DNA of 7,844 nucleotides from JBFXJF01 sp050175155 (GTDB lineage: Bacteria; Bacillota; Bacilli; Tepidibacillales; Tepidibacillaceae): contig JBFXJF010000053.1 of assembly GCA_050175155.1 (NCBI GenBank), positions 1-7,844 of the forward strand. Direction: 5' to 3'. Below are positions 1-7,500 of this stretch, piece after piece. How positions within the stretch are numbered: position 1 is the stretch's first letter; each line of letters begins with the position of its first letter. The position numbers were made by a program, and so were the translations under genes. The notes below the pieces were generated by a model. That model saw only the letters and a list, made by a program, of their open reading frames with translations, made no database searches and had not been told where the DNA came from.

Positions 1-2
1 AT

Positions 3-365
3 CACTATCATCAATTATCTAAAATTGAAGAATCATTCAAGGTAACAAAAACCGATTTGGAGGGTAGACCTATCTATGTCTGGACAGACGAACACATCAA
101 AGGTCATTTCCTAACCTGTTATCTAGCTTTGACATTGTACAGGCTTCTTCAATTAAAACTAGACAAGTCTTATCCGGTTCATCAAATCAAAGAGGCACTA
201 AACAGTGCAAATGCGATTAAATTGGAAAAAGATGTGTTTATGCTTATGGACACTTCAACTGTTTTCCATAAAATACAAGACGCTTATCAAATCAACCTTC
301 TTCAAAAACGAATAAAGGTTGAATTATTACGAAATCAATTGAATCAACTAAAAAGAAATACCTAA
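3..365 (+). CDS. DDE transposase, IS1634 type (IS4 superfamily), C-terminal part
   Basis: The reading frame is already open at the left window edge (codons from base 3), so this is the last 120 residues of a longer transposase and has no start here. It contains the family's Y-(2)-R-(3)-E-(6)-K element as Y-HQ-L-SKI-E-ESFKVT-K. The glutamate at bases 27-29 would be the third acidic residue of the DDE triad; the usual arginine is leucine. The following LEGRPIYVWTDEHIKGHF and a hydrophobic helix ending LYRLLQ are typical of IS1634-group transposases. The enzyme would cut and rejoin the ends of its own element. A TTG-initiated short frame at base 57 is not a separate gene; it is the interior of this one. 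A terminator follows 13 bases after the stop. Whether the full copy is intact cannot be seen. Confidence 0.82.
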   Translation, partial: HYHQLSKIEESFKVTKTDLEGRPIYVWTDEHIKGHFLTCYLALTLYRLLQLKLDKSYPVHQIKEALNSANAIKLEKDVFMLMDTSTVFHKIQDAYQINLLQKRIKVELLRNQLNQLKRNT

Positions 366-377
366 ACACAACATTTT

Positions 378-420
378 AAAAAAGGACAACATCGCTAAAA
401 ATAGAGATATTGTCCTTTTT
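378..420. terminator. Bidirectional Rho-independent terminator after the transposase
   Basis: An 11-bp perfect inverted repeat, AAAAAGGACAA (379-389) and TTGTCCTTTTT (410-420), is extended inward by three more pairs (ATC/GAT) after one mismatch. The loop is AT-rich (gctaaaaataga). The stem ends in a T run on the plus strand and in six T residues on the minus strand, so it should stop transcripts from both sides: the transposase message, and any read-through from the defence operon on the right. Confidence 0.8.
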
Positions 421-440
421 ATCTGCTATCTACTGCAAAA

Positions 441-454
441 GTCAGGACTCTACA
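441..454 (+). repeat. Candidate right terminal repeat of the IS element
   Basis: The sequence gtcaggactctaca lies about 20 bases beyond the transposase terminator, where the end of an IS1634-type element is expected. Read inward it begins TGTAGAG. The matching left repeat is outside the window, so this is a positional inference only. Confidence 0.3.
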
Positions 455-635
455 ATACCAATATTTCACTAGCATCGATCTCTTTGATATTGGGATTGTT
501 TAAGAATAATCAATACGTTATATTTATCATTGATAACATATCGTGTAAAATTTTAGCACCGCCACCCAAATCATGTAGAGAAGGAAGATAAGGATATAAT
601 TTGCTTGTCAGTTTTAGCTGCTCCAAATTGACAAG
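450..635 (-). pseudogene. Decayed C-terminal fragment of an unidentified protein
   Basis: On the minus strand the frame from 635 to 513 reads like real protein, with QLKLTSK followed by LYPYLPSLHDLGGGAKIL and HDMLS, then hits TGA at 510-512. Just before that stop a second frame (from 531 down) continues as NDKYNVLII. Past the stop the first frame resumes as LNNPNIKEIDASEILVL and ends at TAG 450-452. Joining the three pieces needs one base lost near 530 and one base gained near 507, i.e. two compensating indels. An upstream TAG (636-638) closes the first frame and there is no start codon or ribosome binding site. I do not recognise the family. The final stop lies inside the proposed IS end, so the element may have truncated the gene. 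Chance open frames in AT-rich DNA remain possible. Confidence 0.38.
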
Positions 636-636
636 C
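603..636. repeat. Inverted repeat / hairpin, 12-bp stem
   Basis: GCTTGTCA (603-610) pairs perfectly with TGACAAGC (629-636), and the stem extends inward through a G-T wobble and TTT/AAA to 12 pairs around a 10-base loop (tagctgctcc). Neither side carries a T run, so it is not a standard Rho-independent terminator. It overlaps the upstream end of the decayed minus-strand frame. Its function is unknown; it could be an element end, a protein-binding site or part of an RNA. Confidence 0.55.
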
Positions 637-703
637 TATGTATTAAACGAAAAAATCGACAAATTAGTGGCGCTTTTTGGCTATTTTAGTGAAATTTAAG
701 CAC

Positions 704-733
704 AAAAAAAGGCCTAATTAGTGTATCAGACCT
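704..733 (-). terminator. Probable Rho-independent terminator of the hsdR/ABC-3C operon
   Basis: Read on the minus strand, AGGTCT, a 12-base loop (gatacactaatt) and AGGCCT form a six-pair stem with one G-T pair, followed at once by seven further T residues. It lies about 135 bases beyond the stop of the ABC ATPase gene and no other good terminator is closer, so it is the likely end of the five-gene transcript. The stem is short, which lowers certainty. Confidence 0.55.
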
Positions 734-749
734 ATTCTAGTTAGATGTC

Positions 750-799
750 TTGTCATAACCAAGTTTGTGTCACTTTTAACGTTGTCACAACCAAGTTTG
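750..799. repeat. Two 18-bp direct repeats, 32 bp apart
   Basis: TTGTCATAACCAAGTTTG at 750-767 recurs at 782-799 with a single change (T to C at the seventh base). The start-to-start distance is 32 bases, about three helical turns, leaving a 14-base spacer. There are only two copies, too few and too closely spaced for CRISPR. The pair lies just downstream of the ABC ATPase gene, next to the proposed terminator, and may be a protein-binding iteron, a recombination scar or a small duplication. Confidence 0.6.
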
Positions 800-867
800 C
801 TATGTGAATAATATGGAGTTTGTTTAAAAATCTATTTATTCTCTTCATCGTTAAAAAAGAAAATATA

Positions 868-2892
868 TTAAATTTTCACAAACCCCTTATTCCCGATATC
901 GATAATTTTACATTTATCTTTACTCAATCCATTAAGTATATTTTCTAATTCTGTGTCGACAACAGTTATCCCAACAAATATCTGACAAGAATTAGCCTGT
1001 TCAACAATATCTTCAAAAAAATGTTTCATATCTGTGGTCACTATACTGTGTTGATCCGGTTCATCAAATATCAAAACATTGGGATGGTTTCCATGTAGTT
1101 TCTTAGATGTATTTAGCAGTGAAACTGTATATGCCCATATAGCTCTAATGTTATCGCTTGCTGAAGAGTCAAACTTCATATCGAAATTATCTATAATTGG
1201 CAGGTATGTTTCATGGGAAATTACTATATCGTCTATATTCATAGCACTCTTATATCCATATTTTCTCAGGCGTAAAACAAACTGATCTTTTAAATACTTC
1301 ATCTTTTCTTCATCTAGTTTAGAAAAGTGTGATGAAGGGATTAAGGCTTTCTTAGATAAATAATCTCCCCAACGTTCAGACAATATTAAAAATTCCAATT
1401 TTTTGTCATTAACATAATTTTTAAGTTTAATAAGATTGTCGATTTTTTCTCTTACTATTAAACGCTTTTGTACCACGGTTTCGGAAACATCCTCATTTAC
1501 TGAAAACAAATCATTCCTAATGGATTTCGCCAGTTTCATAAGACTAAAATATTTTTTAGTCAATATATCTATATTGTCGATAACTTCAGATCTGTATTTT
1601 TCATGACTACTCATTGAAAAATCCATCATTTTTCTTTGTTGCTCTAAATGTGTAATATTATCATCTATACTCATGACATTTTGAAACTGAGCTCCAATTA
1701 ATAGCGAATCCTTGATATGTTGATTGCATACAGGACAGGTTTCTTTTGCGGTTAAACAATCTAAACTTGCCCCTAATTTTTTTAATCTCAATGCATCTTT
1801 ATTATTTGAAATATCAGTATCTATTAGTTCAATACTGTTGCAAAGTTTATCAATAATCCCTTTTTCAATATTGAGTTGGGCTTTTTCTTGTTTGATTTTT
1901 TCTCCGATTTTTTTAATTGAATCTTCTGTCTCTATTAGTTCATTTTGTAACTGGTCATAATTTTCAACAACTTTTTTCTTTCTGTTTATCAAAATTTTAT
2001 AATCTTCCTCAAGTTTTATTATGACTTGTTCCACTGAAAATTTATCTATATTTTTAATAAAGATATGAATTCCACTTAACTCACCTTCATCAATAATTTG
2101 AGGTTTATTTGAAATTCCTTCTAAAACACAGTCTTCGCGATTACATTCTATGCTTATCTCTGTATATGTTTTATTCCATTCATTCTCTATTTTTGATTTT
2201 TCAAACTGTATTTGCAATCTTTTTTGCTCGTTATCTAGCACATCTAGACCTAGTATATATTCAATCGCTCTTTTTTTCGAGTCCTTTATTCCTAGATAAG
2301 GCATACCAGATAGAATATCAGACCATCCGCGTTTTTGTTCAATAAAAATAGCCGAAAAAACTACTTGTAGGTATAATTTTCTTTCAAAATCGTCAGTAGT
2401 GGCCACAAGTGGTAATTTAAGATGTAAAAAAATTTCCAAAAAAGTGTGAAAGCCCTTTTGATTTACAGCAGAATTGGGCATATGAACGTAAAATTCATCA
2501 CTTGTTACATTCTCAGAATGAATATTATCTATGTCACCATAATAAACAGTTATTAGCCTATTATCTCTTCCTTCCACCTTTGCTGTTCGGTAAAGCGTGA
2601 TTATATTTTCACCATTATTTATTTGAAGATATATCGAGGATTCTAGAACTGAATATAATTCTCCTGCATCTTCAAGAATATGTTTATATACTGAAGTTAA
2701 AACCTTATCTCCACGACCGCCTATTATCTCTTCCAAGCCGAGTCCATAGTAAATTGCAGACAAAATTGAACTTTTCCCGCTGGTGTTTTTTTCGCTAGCA
2801 ATAAAGTTTAGCCCTCGATTAAACGTTTCATTAAAACCATAGTTCCCATTACTAGTTTTAATTACAATTTTGATTCTGTCAACTTGTAACAT
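868..2892 (-). CDS. SMC/Rad50-like ABC ATPase of an ABC-3C (Lamassu-like) defence system
   Basis: This 674-residue protein is the likely DNA-sensing ATPase of the three-gene module, comparable to LmuB of Lamassu. Visible parts in order are: an N-terminal Walker A ending TSGKS (K40), in which the usual first glycine is glutamate (E34); a Q-loop at FIEQKRGW (Q186); long helical arms either side of a Rad50-type zinc hook CPVC (C386, C389), covering roughly residues 225-380 and 400-510; a degenerate ABC signature SSASDNIRAIWAY (about 576-588) in place of LSGG; and Walker B VLIFDEPDQHS (D610, E611). No H-loop histidine is evident after FVGITVVD. The SGKSS...YGLGLE and SASD.IRAIWAY patterns are what I know from ABC-3C ATPases rather than true Rad50. 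The start overlaps the upstream gene by 14 bases, with Shine-Dalgarno GGGGTGGA at 2897-2904. The protein should be cytosolic, dimerise through ATP and the hook, and load on DNA. Confidence 0.85.
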   Translation of the reverse strand: MLQVDRIKIVIKTSNGNYGFNETFNRGLNFIASEKNTSGKSSILSAIYYGLGLEEIIGGRGDKVLTSVYKHILEDAGELYSVLESSIYLQINNGENIITLYRTAKVEGRDNRLITVYYGDIDNIHSENVTSDEFYVHMPNSAVNQKGFHTFLEIFLHLKLPLVATTDDFERKLYLQVVFSAIFIEQKRGWSDILSGMPYLGIKDSKKRAIEYILGLDVLDNEQKRLQIQFEKSKIENEWNKTYTEISIECNREDCVLEGISNKPQIIDEGELSGIHIFIKNIDKFSVEQVIIKLEEDYKILINRKKKVVENYDQLQNELIETEDSIKKIGEKIKQEKAQLNIEKGIIDKLCNSIELIDTDISNNKDALRLKKLGASLDCLTAKETCPVCNQHIKDSLLIGAQFQNVMSIDDNITHLEQQRKMMDFSMSSHEKYRSEVIDNIDILTKKYFSLMKLAKSIRNDLFSVNEDVSETVVQKRLIVREKIDNLIKLKNYVNDKKLEFLILSERWGDYLSKKALIPSSHFSKLDEEKMKYLKDQFVLRLRKYGYKSAMNIDDIVISHETYLPIIDNFDMKFDSSASDNIRAIWAYTVSLLNTSKKLHGNHPNVLIFDEPDQHSIVTTDMKHFFEDIVEQANSCQIFVGITVVDTELENILNGLSKDKCKIIDIGNKGFVKI

Positions 2893-3358
2893 TTATTCCA
2901 CCCCATTTGGTTTTAAGATTCTTGATTTTTGCCTCGGTCAGAGTGTTTGATATGTCCTGCAAAAACAGTTTTTCTCCAATAAAAACATTCAGATCTTCTT
3001 TAATTAAACCAGATAACAATTTACCTTTTTCTGTTAACTTAAACAATCCATTGTTTTGCTGTATTATTAACCCATCAAATAGAGCAAACAAAATTGTTCT
3101 GTTGACAGATGGATCAAATCTAATAACAAAAAATGGATCACTGAAATTGCAAAATGTAAAAAGCTTCTGCTTTTCTTCTTCTGAAAACATTGCAATGGAG
3201 AGCATATGAATTTTGTATAGTGACGTGCCACCTCTTGTGTTAGATGAAATAATAAGGCACAATTGACCAATTTTATAACTCAATCTATAATTAAAAGGGA
3301 CTGCGTCCGGCTTTGAATCAAAGATGATACTAGAATAAGCAAACTTTTCGGTCTCCAT
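2879..3358 (-). CDS. ABC-3C middle component, winged-helix type (LmuC-like)
   Basis: A 159-residue protein between the nuclease and the ATPase genes, the position of the middle component in ABC-3C systems (LmuC in Lamassu). The first half has helix-rich sequence RLSYKIGQLCLIISS..RGGTSLYKIHMLS (about 25-55). The second half has a winged-helix-like segment, VNRTILFALFDGLIIQ then QNNGLFKLTEKGK (about 85-113), with a strand-turn-strand wing. Such proteins bridge the ATPase heads to the effector. I assign it mainly by context and the wHTH pattern; the sequence alone is divergent. The ATG lies one base after the stop of the upstream gene, with GGAGGG (3365-3370) as ribosome binding site, and its 3' end overlaps the ATPase start by 14 bases, so translation of all three is probably coupled. 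Confidence 0.72.
   Translation of the reverse strand: METEKFAYSSIIFDSKPDAVPFNYRLSYKIGQLCLIISSNTRGGTSLYKIHMLSIAMFSEEEKQKLFTFCNFSDPFFVIRFDPSVNRTILFALFDGLIIQQNNGLFKLTEKGKLLSGLIKEDLNVFIGEKLFLQDISNTLTEAKIKNLKTKWGGINVTS
2897..2904 (-). promoter_or_regulatory. Ribosome binding site of the ABC ATPase gene
   Basis: GGGGTGGA lies four bases before the ATG at 2890-2892, inside the last codons of the middle-component gene. It supports the chosen ATPase start and hence the 14-base gene overlap. Confidence 0.65.
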
Positions 3359-3359
3359 C

Positions 3360-4319
3360 TTAATCCCTCCTAAATTGCAAAGAGCAATCAGCTAACCAGG
3401 AACTTATCAAATCTGTTTTTAGTTCTATAATTGATGCTTGAGATAGATATTGATAGAATTGAGCTTGTAATTTGACTTCGAAATCACTCATAATTTCTTT
3501 AAATAGCGTATTATTCATTGAACTATCAGTATTAAGTCTAGTTTTAATGCTTACTTCCTTTTTATAACTTTGTTCTAGAGTGTATAATTCTTCATAAACC
3601 TCAGTGAAATTAACTCGTAATTCATTTAGCAATTCAACACCTTTAATATATGCTTCAATATAAATTGAAACAACATCGATGTAATCATTATCTTCTGATG
3701 ATTTGAAATTCCCAACAGCCATCACTTTTCTTTTAATGTTTTCTACCTTAATAGAATCACATTTATTCCAATCTATTTTCCCTATATGGTGAATGGCCAA
3801 ATTCAGTTTAGTATCAGTAAGTGTATTTCTGATTATTCTTGTTAATTCCAAATTAAAATCTTCAGCAACCTTAATAACAATAACAAAATTATCGTTAATA
3901 TAATCATAATTTTTTTTATCTGTTTTTTTCGTTGCAAGCACTTCTTCTCTTTTATTTTGAGCGTGTGTCAATATTCTATTATCTTTATATTGAGGAATAA
4001 CAAAGTGCCATTCGTTAATGTCTACAACACCAAATGCTTTCAGTCTCTTCGCATTACTTAAATTAAGCAATTTAGATATATCTTGAGTCATTTTATCTCT
4101 TAAATGTTCGTGTAGTGCGTTATCATCATAAATCTTTTCTGGGTAATAGCATTGATATGCAACTCCAGTTTTAGTAAATCCTTCAATTCCGCAATCTCCA
4201 CTCGGTACTGAGGGAACTTTTTGATAATGCTTATCCTGATACCGCATTCTGTAACATTTATCACATAATTCTTCCCATGAATCACCATTTAGATTATCAT
4301 CTATATAATCGAGTATCAT
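3360..4319 (-). CDS. Restriction-endonuclease-fold effector of an ABC-3C (Lamassu-like) system
   Basis: A 319-residue protein at the LmuA position of the module and the probable DNA-cutting effector. The N-terminal 60-100 residues match a PD-(D/E)XK fold of the Mrr-like style: SWEEL with E16, then PSGDCGIEGF with D42 and E46, a strand, and YQCY (Q56, Y58). The Q-x-K lysine expected in Mrr relatives is tyrosine here, followed by YPEK, so the catalytic lysine is either lost or supplied from elsewhere, for example K62. The middle (to about 180) is alpha/beta. The C-terminal 110 residues are helical and end SSWLADCSLQF, resembling the ABC-3C C-terminal domain that contacts the ATPase complex. The start uses ribosome binding site AGGAGGA overlapping the stop of the small gene upstream, and the stop is one base before the next ATG. 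It could also be an inactive scaffold. Confidence 0.72.
   Translation of the reverse strand: MILDYIDDNLNGDSWEELCDKCYRMRYQDKHYQKVPSVPSGDCGIEGFTKTGVAYQCYYPEKIYDDNALHEHLRDKMTQDISKLLNLSNAKRLKAFGVVDINEWHFVIPQYKDNRILTHAQNKREEVLATKKTDKKNYDYINDNFVIVIKVAEDFNLELTRIIRNTLTDTKLNLAIHHIGKIDWNKCDSIKVENIKRKVMAVGNFKSSEDNDYIDVVSIYIEAYIKGVELLNELRVNFTEVYEELYTLEQSYKKEVSIKTRLNTDSSMNNTLFKEIMSDFEVKLQAQFYQYLSQASIIELKTDLISSWLADCSLQFRRD
3365..3370 (-). promoter_or_regulatory. Ribosome binding site of the middle-component gene
   Basis: GGAGGG lies in the last sense codons of the effector gene, six bases before the ATG at 3356-3358. The effector stop codon sits between the two, so ribosomes ending the effector can restart directly. 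Confidence 0.7.
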
Positions 4320-4324
4320 AAATA

Positions 4325-4531
4325 TTATCCTCCTATCAATTCAAGCGATATTGTCTTTGTTGTAGTTGGTTCAACACTTAATGCACTTGAATCAACTACA
4401 ATTACAAAATTAGAGTATAGGTATTTAATTTTTACCAATTGAAATTCCTCATACTGCTTAAGTACAATAACTTCTTTATTCATGTAATATATTTTATTTA
4501 GACTGTCTCTTAAATCATTAATATTTGTCAT
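4325..4531 (-). CDS. Small beta-rich protein of unknown function (68 aa)
   Basis: I do not recognise this family. The sequence suggests one N-terminal helix (NDLRDSLNKIYYMN, 5-18) followed by about five beta strands (KEVIVLK, EFQLVKIKYL, NFVIVVD, then TKTISLELIGG). This layout would suit a small SH3-like barrel. There is no signal peptide, membrane segment or cysteine. The gene is real by context: ATG with AAAAGGACGG (4538-4547) upstream, the same strand as the operon, and its stop followed five bases later by the effector ATG. The closing GGA GGA codons double as the effector's Shine-Dalgarno site, so translation is coupled and the two products are probably made together. Possible roles are an accessory or inhibitory subunit of the nuclease, or a nucleic-acid-binding adaptor. 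All of these are inference. Confidence 0.65.
   Translation of the reverse strand: MTNINDLRDSLNKIYYMNKEVIVLKQYEEFQLVKIKYLYSNFVIVVDSSALSVEPTTTKTISLELIGG
4328..4333 (-). promoter_or_regulatory. Ribosome binding site of the effector gene, inside the small gene
   Basis: GGAGGA, part of AGGAGGA, is a near-perfect anti-16S match eight bases before the ATG at 4317-4319. The same six bases encode the last two glycines of the 68-residue protein. This fixes the effector start and shows tight coupling. Confidence 0.8.
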
Positions 4532-4537
4532 TTCAAA

Positions 4538-4547
4538 CCGTCCTTTT
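4538..4547 (-). promoter_or_regulatory. Ribosome binding site of the 68-residue gene
   Basis: AAAAGGACGG lies about six bases before the ATG at 4529-4531, in the 57-base gap after hsdR. The gap shows no hairpin with a T run, so co-transcription with hsdR is likely. A weak internal promoter in the AT-rich part (TAATTAATTTTATTTTA) cannot be excluded. Confidence 0.65.
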
Positions 4548-4588
4548 TAAAATAAAATTAATTACAGTGTAGATCTCACAACTAACTA

Positions 4589-7500
4589 CTATTCATTCAT
4601 TATATATTGTGCTTGATTCATTACATCTTCGATAGCTTGTAATTGATAATCTGGTGGGTAATTATATTTTTTCAACAACTCTTTGATCTTTACTCTCATT
4701 TGAGCTCGTGTAGCTTTTTTCTTTGTCCAGTCCGTCTTTGCGTATTCTTCAACTGTTACACGAAGCTCTTGTGCAATTAGTTTTAATGTTTCATCTTCCA
4801 TTAGTTCTTTCGCAGATTTATCACGTATCAAAGCATCATAAAACGCTCTTTCGCGTCCAAATAAACCTCTTGAATTGGCTTCATCCTCGTCGTCAACAAC
4901 TTCTTTTGCAAAGTTTATCATGTCAACAATAGTTGCTGAAGTATCGAACGAAGCGTCTCTATCGTGATATTTTTCAAGAATTCTTCGGAGTCTTTTTGAA
5001 TATTCTTGAGACTTAAACATATTATTTTTTCTACTTTCAGCAATAGCGCGTTCCAGTAGTTTCTTTATAAGTTCAACAAACACGTGTGGAGGATTGAGTT
5101 TTCTTAATTCTTCAATTTTTTCTGGTCTTAAAAGATCAATAACATTAACATCATCTTGTTTTTTAGTTAATACTTTAACCTCGTCACTCATTAATGCATC
5201 TGCTAATAACTCTTTAACGTGCAAGTTAATCTCGCCAATAGATATTTTAGATGATCCAGATTTGAGTTTTAGAATGTAGCTTCGCACAGCTAAATAATAA
5301 AATATGTCATCTCTTTCATCACTCGTACATATTCCTGCGCATAAAACAAAAGCTTGTTTCACCATAATTGATAAATCTAGGAGGAATATAGTTTCTCGGT
5401 TTTGATTTTTATCTTCTTCTGTATCAGATAAAATATACTCTGCTCCATTTTGAATAGCAGTGAAGCGTTTAAGATTATCTTCAGAATAGAATCCAGCCTT
5501 ATCAACTTTGGAAAACCATTCATTTAATATTGATAGCTTTTCTTTCAAAAGTTTTAAAGCTTCTTTTTGTATGTCTTGAATATTAAAGTTTCTATCTCTA
5601 GCAGTATATTCTTCTAAAGCATCTTCAAGCAGTCTATTTAAACCAATATAATCAACTATAAGCCCATTTTCCTTGCCGGGGTATACTCGGTTAACTCTTG
5701 CAATTGCTTGCATTAACGCATGAGATTTTAAGCGTTTAAAGAAGTACATGACATCAAGGTCTGGCACATCGAATCCAGTAAGCCACATATCAACTACTAT
5801 AGCTATCTTAAATTTAGAATCATCCTTTTTGAATTCTTCAGCTAAATGAGAACGATAAGTGCTATTTTTAAATAGCTCACGCATTTCACTTGTATCTTTA
5901 TTAGATTCGGTAACAACTGGAATAAGAATCGATTCATATTCAGGTTTTAACTGGAGCATATACTTATATAATTTCATTGCACTGAATCTTGTTGACACAA
6001 CTATCATAGCTTTGCCATGAAGAAATCCTTTTCGTCCTTCATAATGATAAATGATATCTCTAGCCAAATTCTTCAAAACATCATCATCTTCAAGAATAAC
6101 TTTGAGTTTAGACATTTCTTTTTTCGACTTTTCAATTGCTTCTTTGGTGCCGGTTTCTGTATCTTCAAGTTTTCGATAATATGCATCAATTTGTTCTAAA
6201 ACACTATCATTTGTCCATATTTGAGCAAGTCTACCTTCATACCAAATTCTCACTGTAGATCCATCTATTACTGATTGTGTCATATCATAAGTATCAATTA
6301 CATGACCATAGATATCAGCAGTCGACTTTTCTTTAGAAGTGATTGGTGTTCCAGTAAAGCCCAAAAAGGTAGCATTTGGCAAAGTATCTCTTATATACCT
6401 TTCAACACCGTATTTTGCAACCAGCCCATATTCTTTTGTCTCTGAATTTTTTACATATGATACTTTTTCATATATTCCGTAATGGCCTCGGTGTGCTTCA
6501 TCTGCCATTACAATGATATTACTTCGAAGGTTCGGTTTAACATTGTCTTTATCAAACTTGCCAACTGTTGACAAAATGATTCCACCTTGTTGAATTGATT
6601 CTAGTTTATCAACTAAGTCTTTTCTCGAGCTAGTAAATACAGGTTCACTTCTTAAATAATCTTTTGCACTATGAAAAGTACCATAGATTTGTTCATCAAG
6701 ATCAATTCTATCCGTTAAGACTACGATTGTTGGAACATTTAATTCTTTATCAAGCATCAAGCGATGAGATAGCATAACCATAGAATAACTCTTCCCACTA
6801 CCTTGTGTGTGCCAAATGATACCTGCTTTTCCATTACCAGTAGGTTTAAGAGATTTTTTGATGCTTTCAATTGATCTTAGAACACCAAAATATTGAAAAT
6901 ATTGTGCCATTATTTTTATTGGTTTTTGATTTTTATTTTGAATAAAAAATAAATTGTGTCTTATGTAATCAAGTAATCTTCCGGGTTCTAATAATCCCTC
7001 AACAAATACATTTAGTTTGTATGCATAGTGATCCTCATATCCAGCTTCGCCTTGAACACTTTTCCACTCATTATACCTGTCAATTTTAGATGTGAGAGTT
7101 CCAACTTTTACATTTGCTCCATCGCTAATTGCTAAGAACAGGTTGTAAGTAAATAAAGAAGGAATATCAAATCGATATCCATTTCCTTCGGTATTAGATC
7201 CTAACTGGCTATAAGCATTTTCAAGTGTTGCGCCTTCATTATCTTCGGCAAATGACTTGAGCTCCATCAGAATTAGAGGAATCCCATTTATAAAAATGAT
7301 AACATCTGGTTTTCTAATGTTTCTTTCCTTAAATTCTTGAAAAACTATCTGATGAGCAATCTGAAAAATATTGTTTTTTGGATTATCAAAATCAACAAGA
7401 TGAATAATAGGATTTACGACTGATTGGAAATCTTCAATCGTAATACCATTAATTAAATATTCATGGAATACTTTATTGCGTACAAATAGAGAGGGCTCAT

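Larger units (their letters stand above)
1..454 (+). mobile_element. 3' end of an IS1634-type insertion sequence
   Basis: This is the right-hand part of an insertion sequence that enters from the left edge. It contains the transposase C-terminus (to 365), a bidirectional hairpin terminator (378-420) and then about 30 bases to a possible terminal repeat at 441-454 (gtcaggactctaca, reading inward tgtagagtcctgac). The outer boundary is inferred: the left end lies outside the window, so the terminal inverted repeat and target duplication cannot be compared. A minus-strand gene remnant lies directly against the proposed boundary, as expected if the element inserted next to or into it. Confidence 0.55.
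421..867. other. Gene-free region between the IS element and the defence operon
   Basis: No intact coding sequence with a start and ribosome binding site was found on either strand. The region holds the presumed IS end, a decayed minus-strand frame (450-635), a hairpin (603-636), the probable operon terminator (704-733) and a pair of 18-bp direct repeats (750-799). It reads like scar DNA where a mobile element and a defence module meet. Confidence 0.6.

Noticed and set aside
625..699. Plus-strand reading LTSYVLNEKIDKLVALFGY ending at TAA 697-699.
   Set aside because: It looks protein-like, but it is only about 24 codons, has a stop upstream near 589 and no start signal. It could be another remnant but cannot be supported.
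750..799. CRISPR array.
   Set aside because: Only two short repeats with a 14-base spacer and no cas genes.
1079..2345. Plus-strand open frames at 1079-1285, 1724-1960 and 2109-2345.
   Set aside because: They are antisense to the ABC ATPase gene, lack ribosome binding sites and show no family features; they mirror the AT-rich codons of the real gene.
2907..3270. Plus-strand frame 2907-3209 and minus-strand frame 3067-3270.
   Set aside because: Both lie within the middle-component gene in other frames, with no start signal.
4100..4288. Minus-strand 62-residue frame inside the effector gene.
   Set aside because: It is an out-of-frame shadow of the nuclease domain, which has clear motifs in its own frame.
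4325..4340. C-terminal Gly-Gly of the 68-residue protein, resembling a ubiquitin-like tail (ISLELIGG).
   Set aside because: The GGA GGA codons are the Shine-Dalgarno site of the next gene, which explains the diglycine without a conjugation role. No E1, E2 or peptidase gene is present.
4723..6199. Plus-strand frames at 4723-4932, 5094-5279 and 6017-6199.
   Set aside because: They are antisense to hsdR, whose full set of motifs leaves no doubt about the coding strand.
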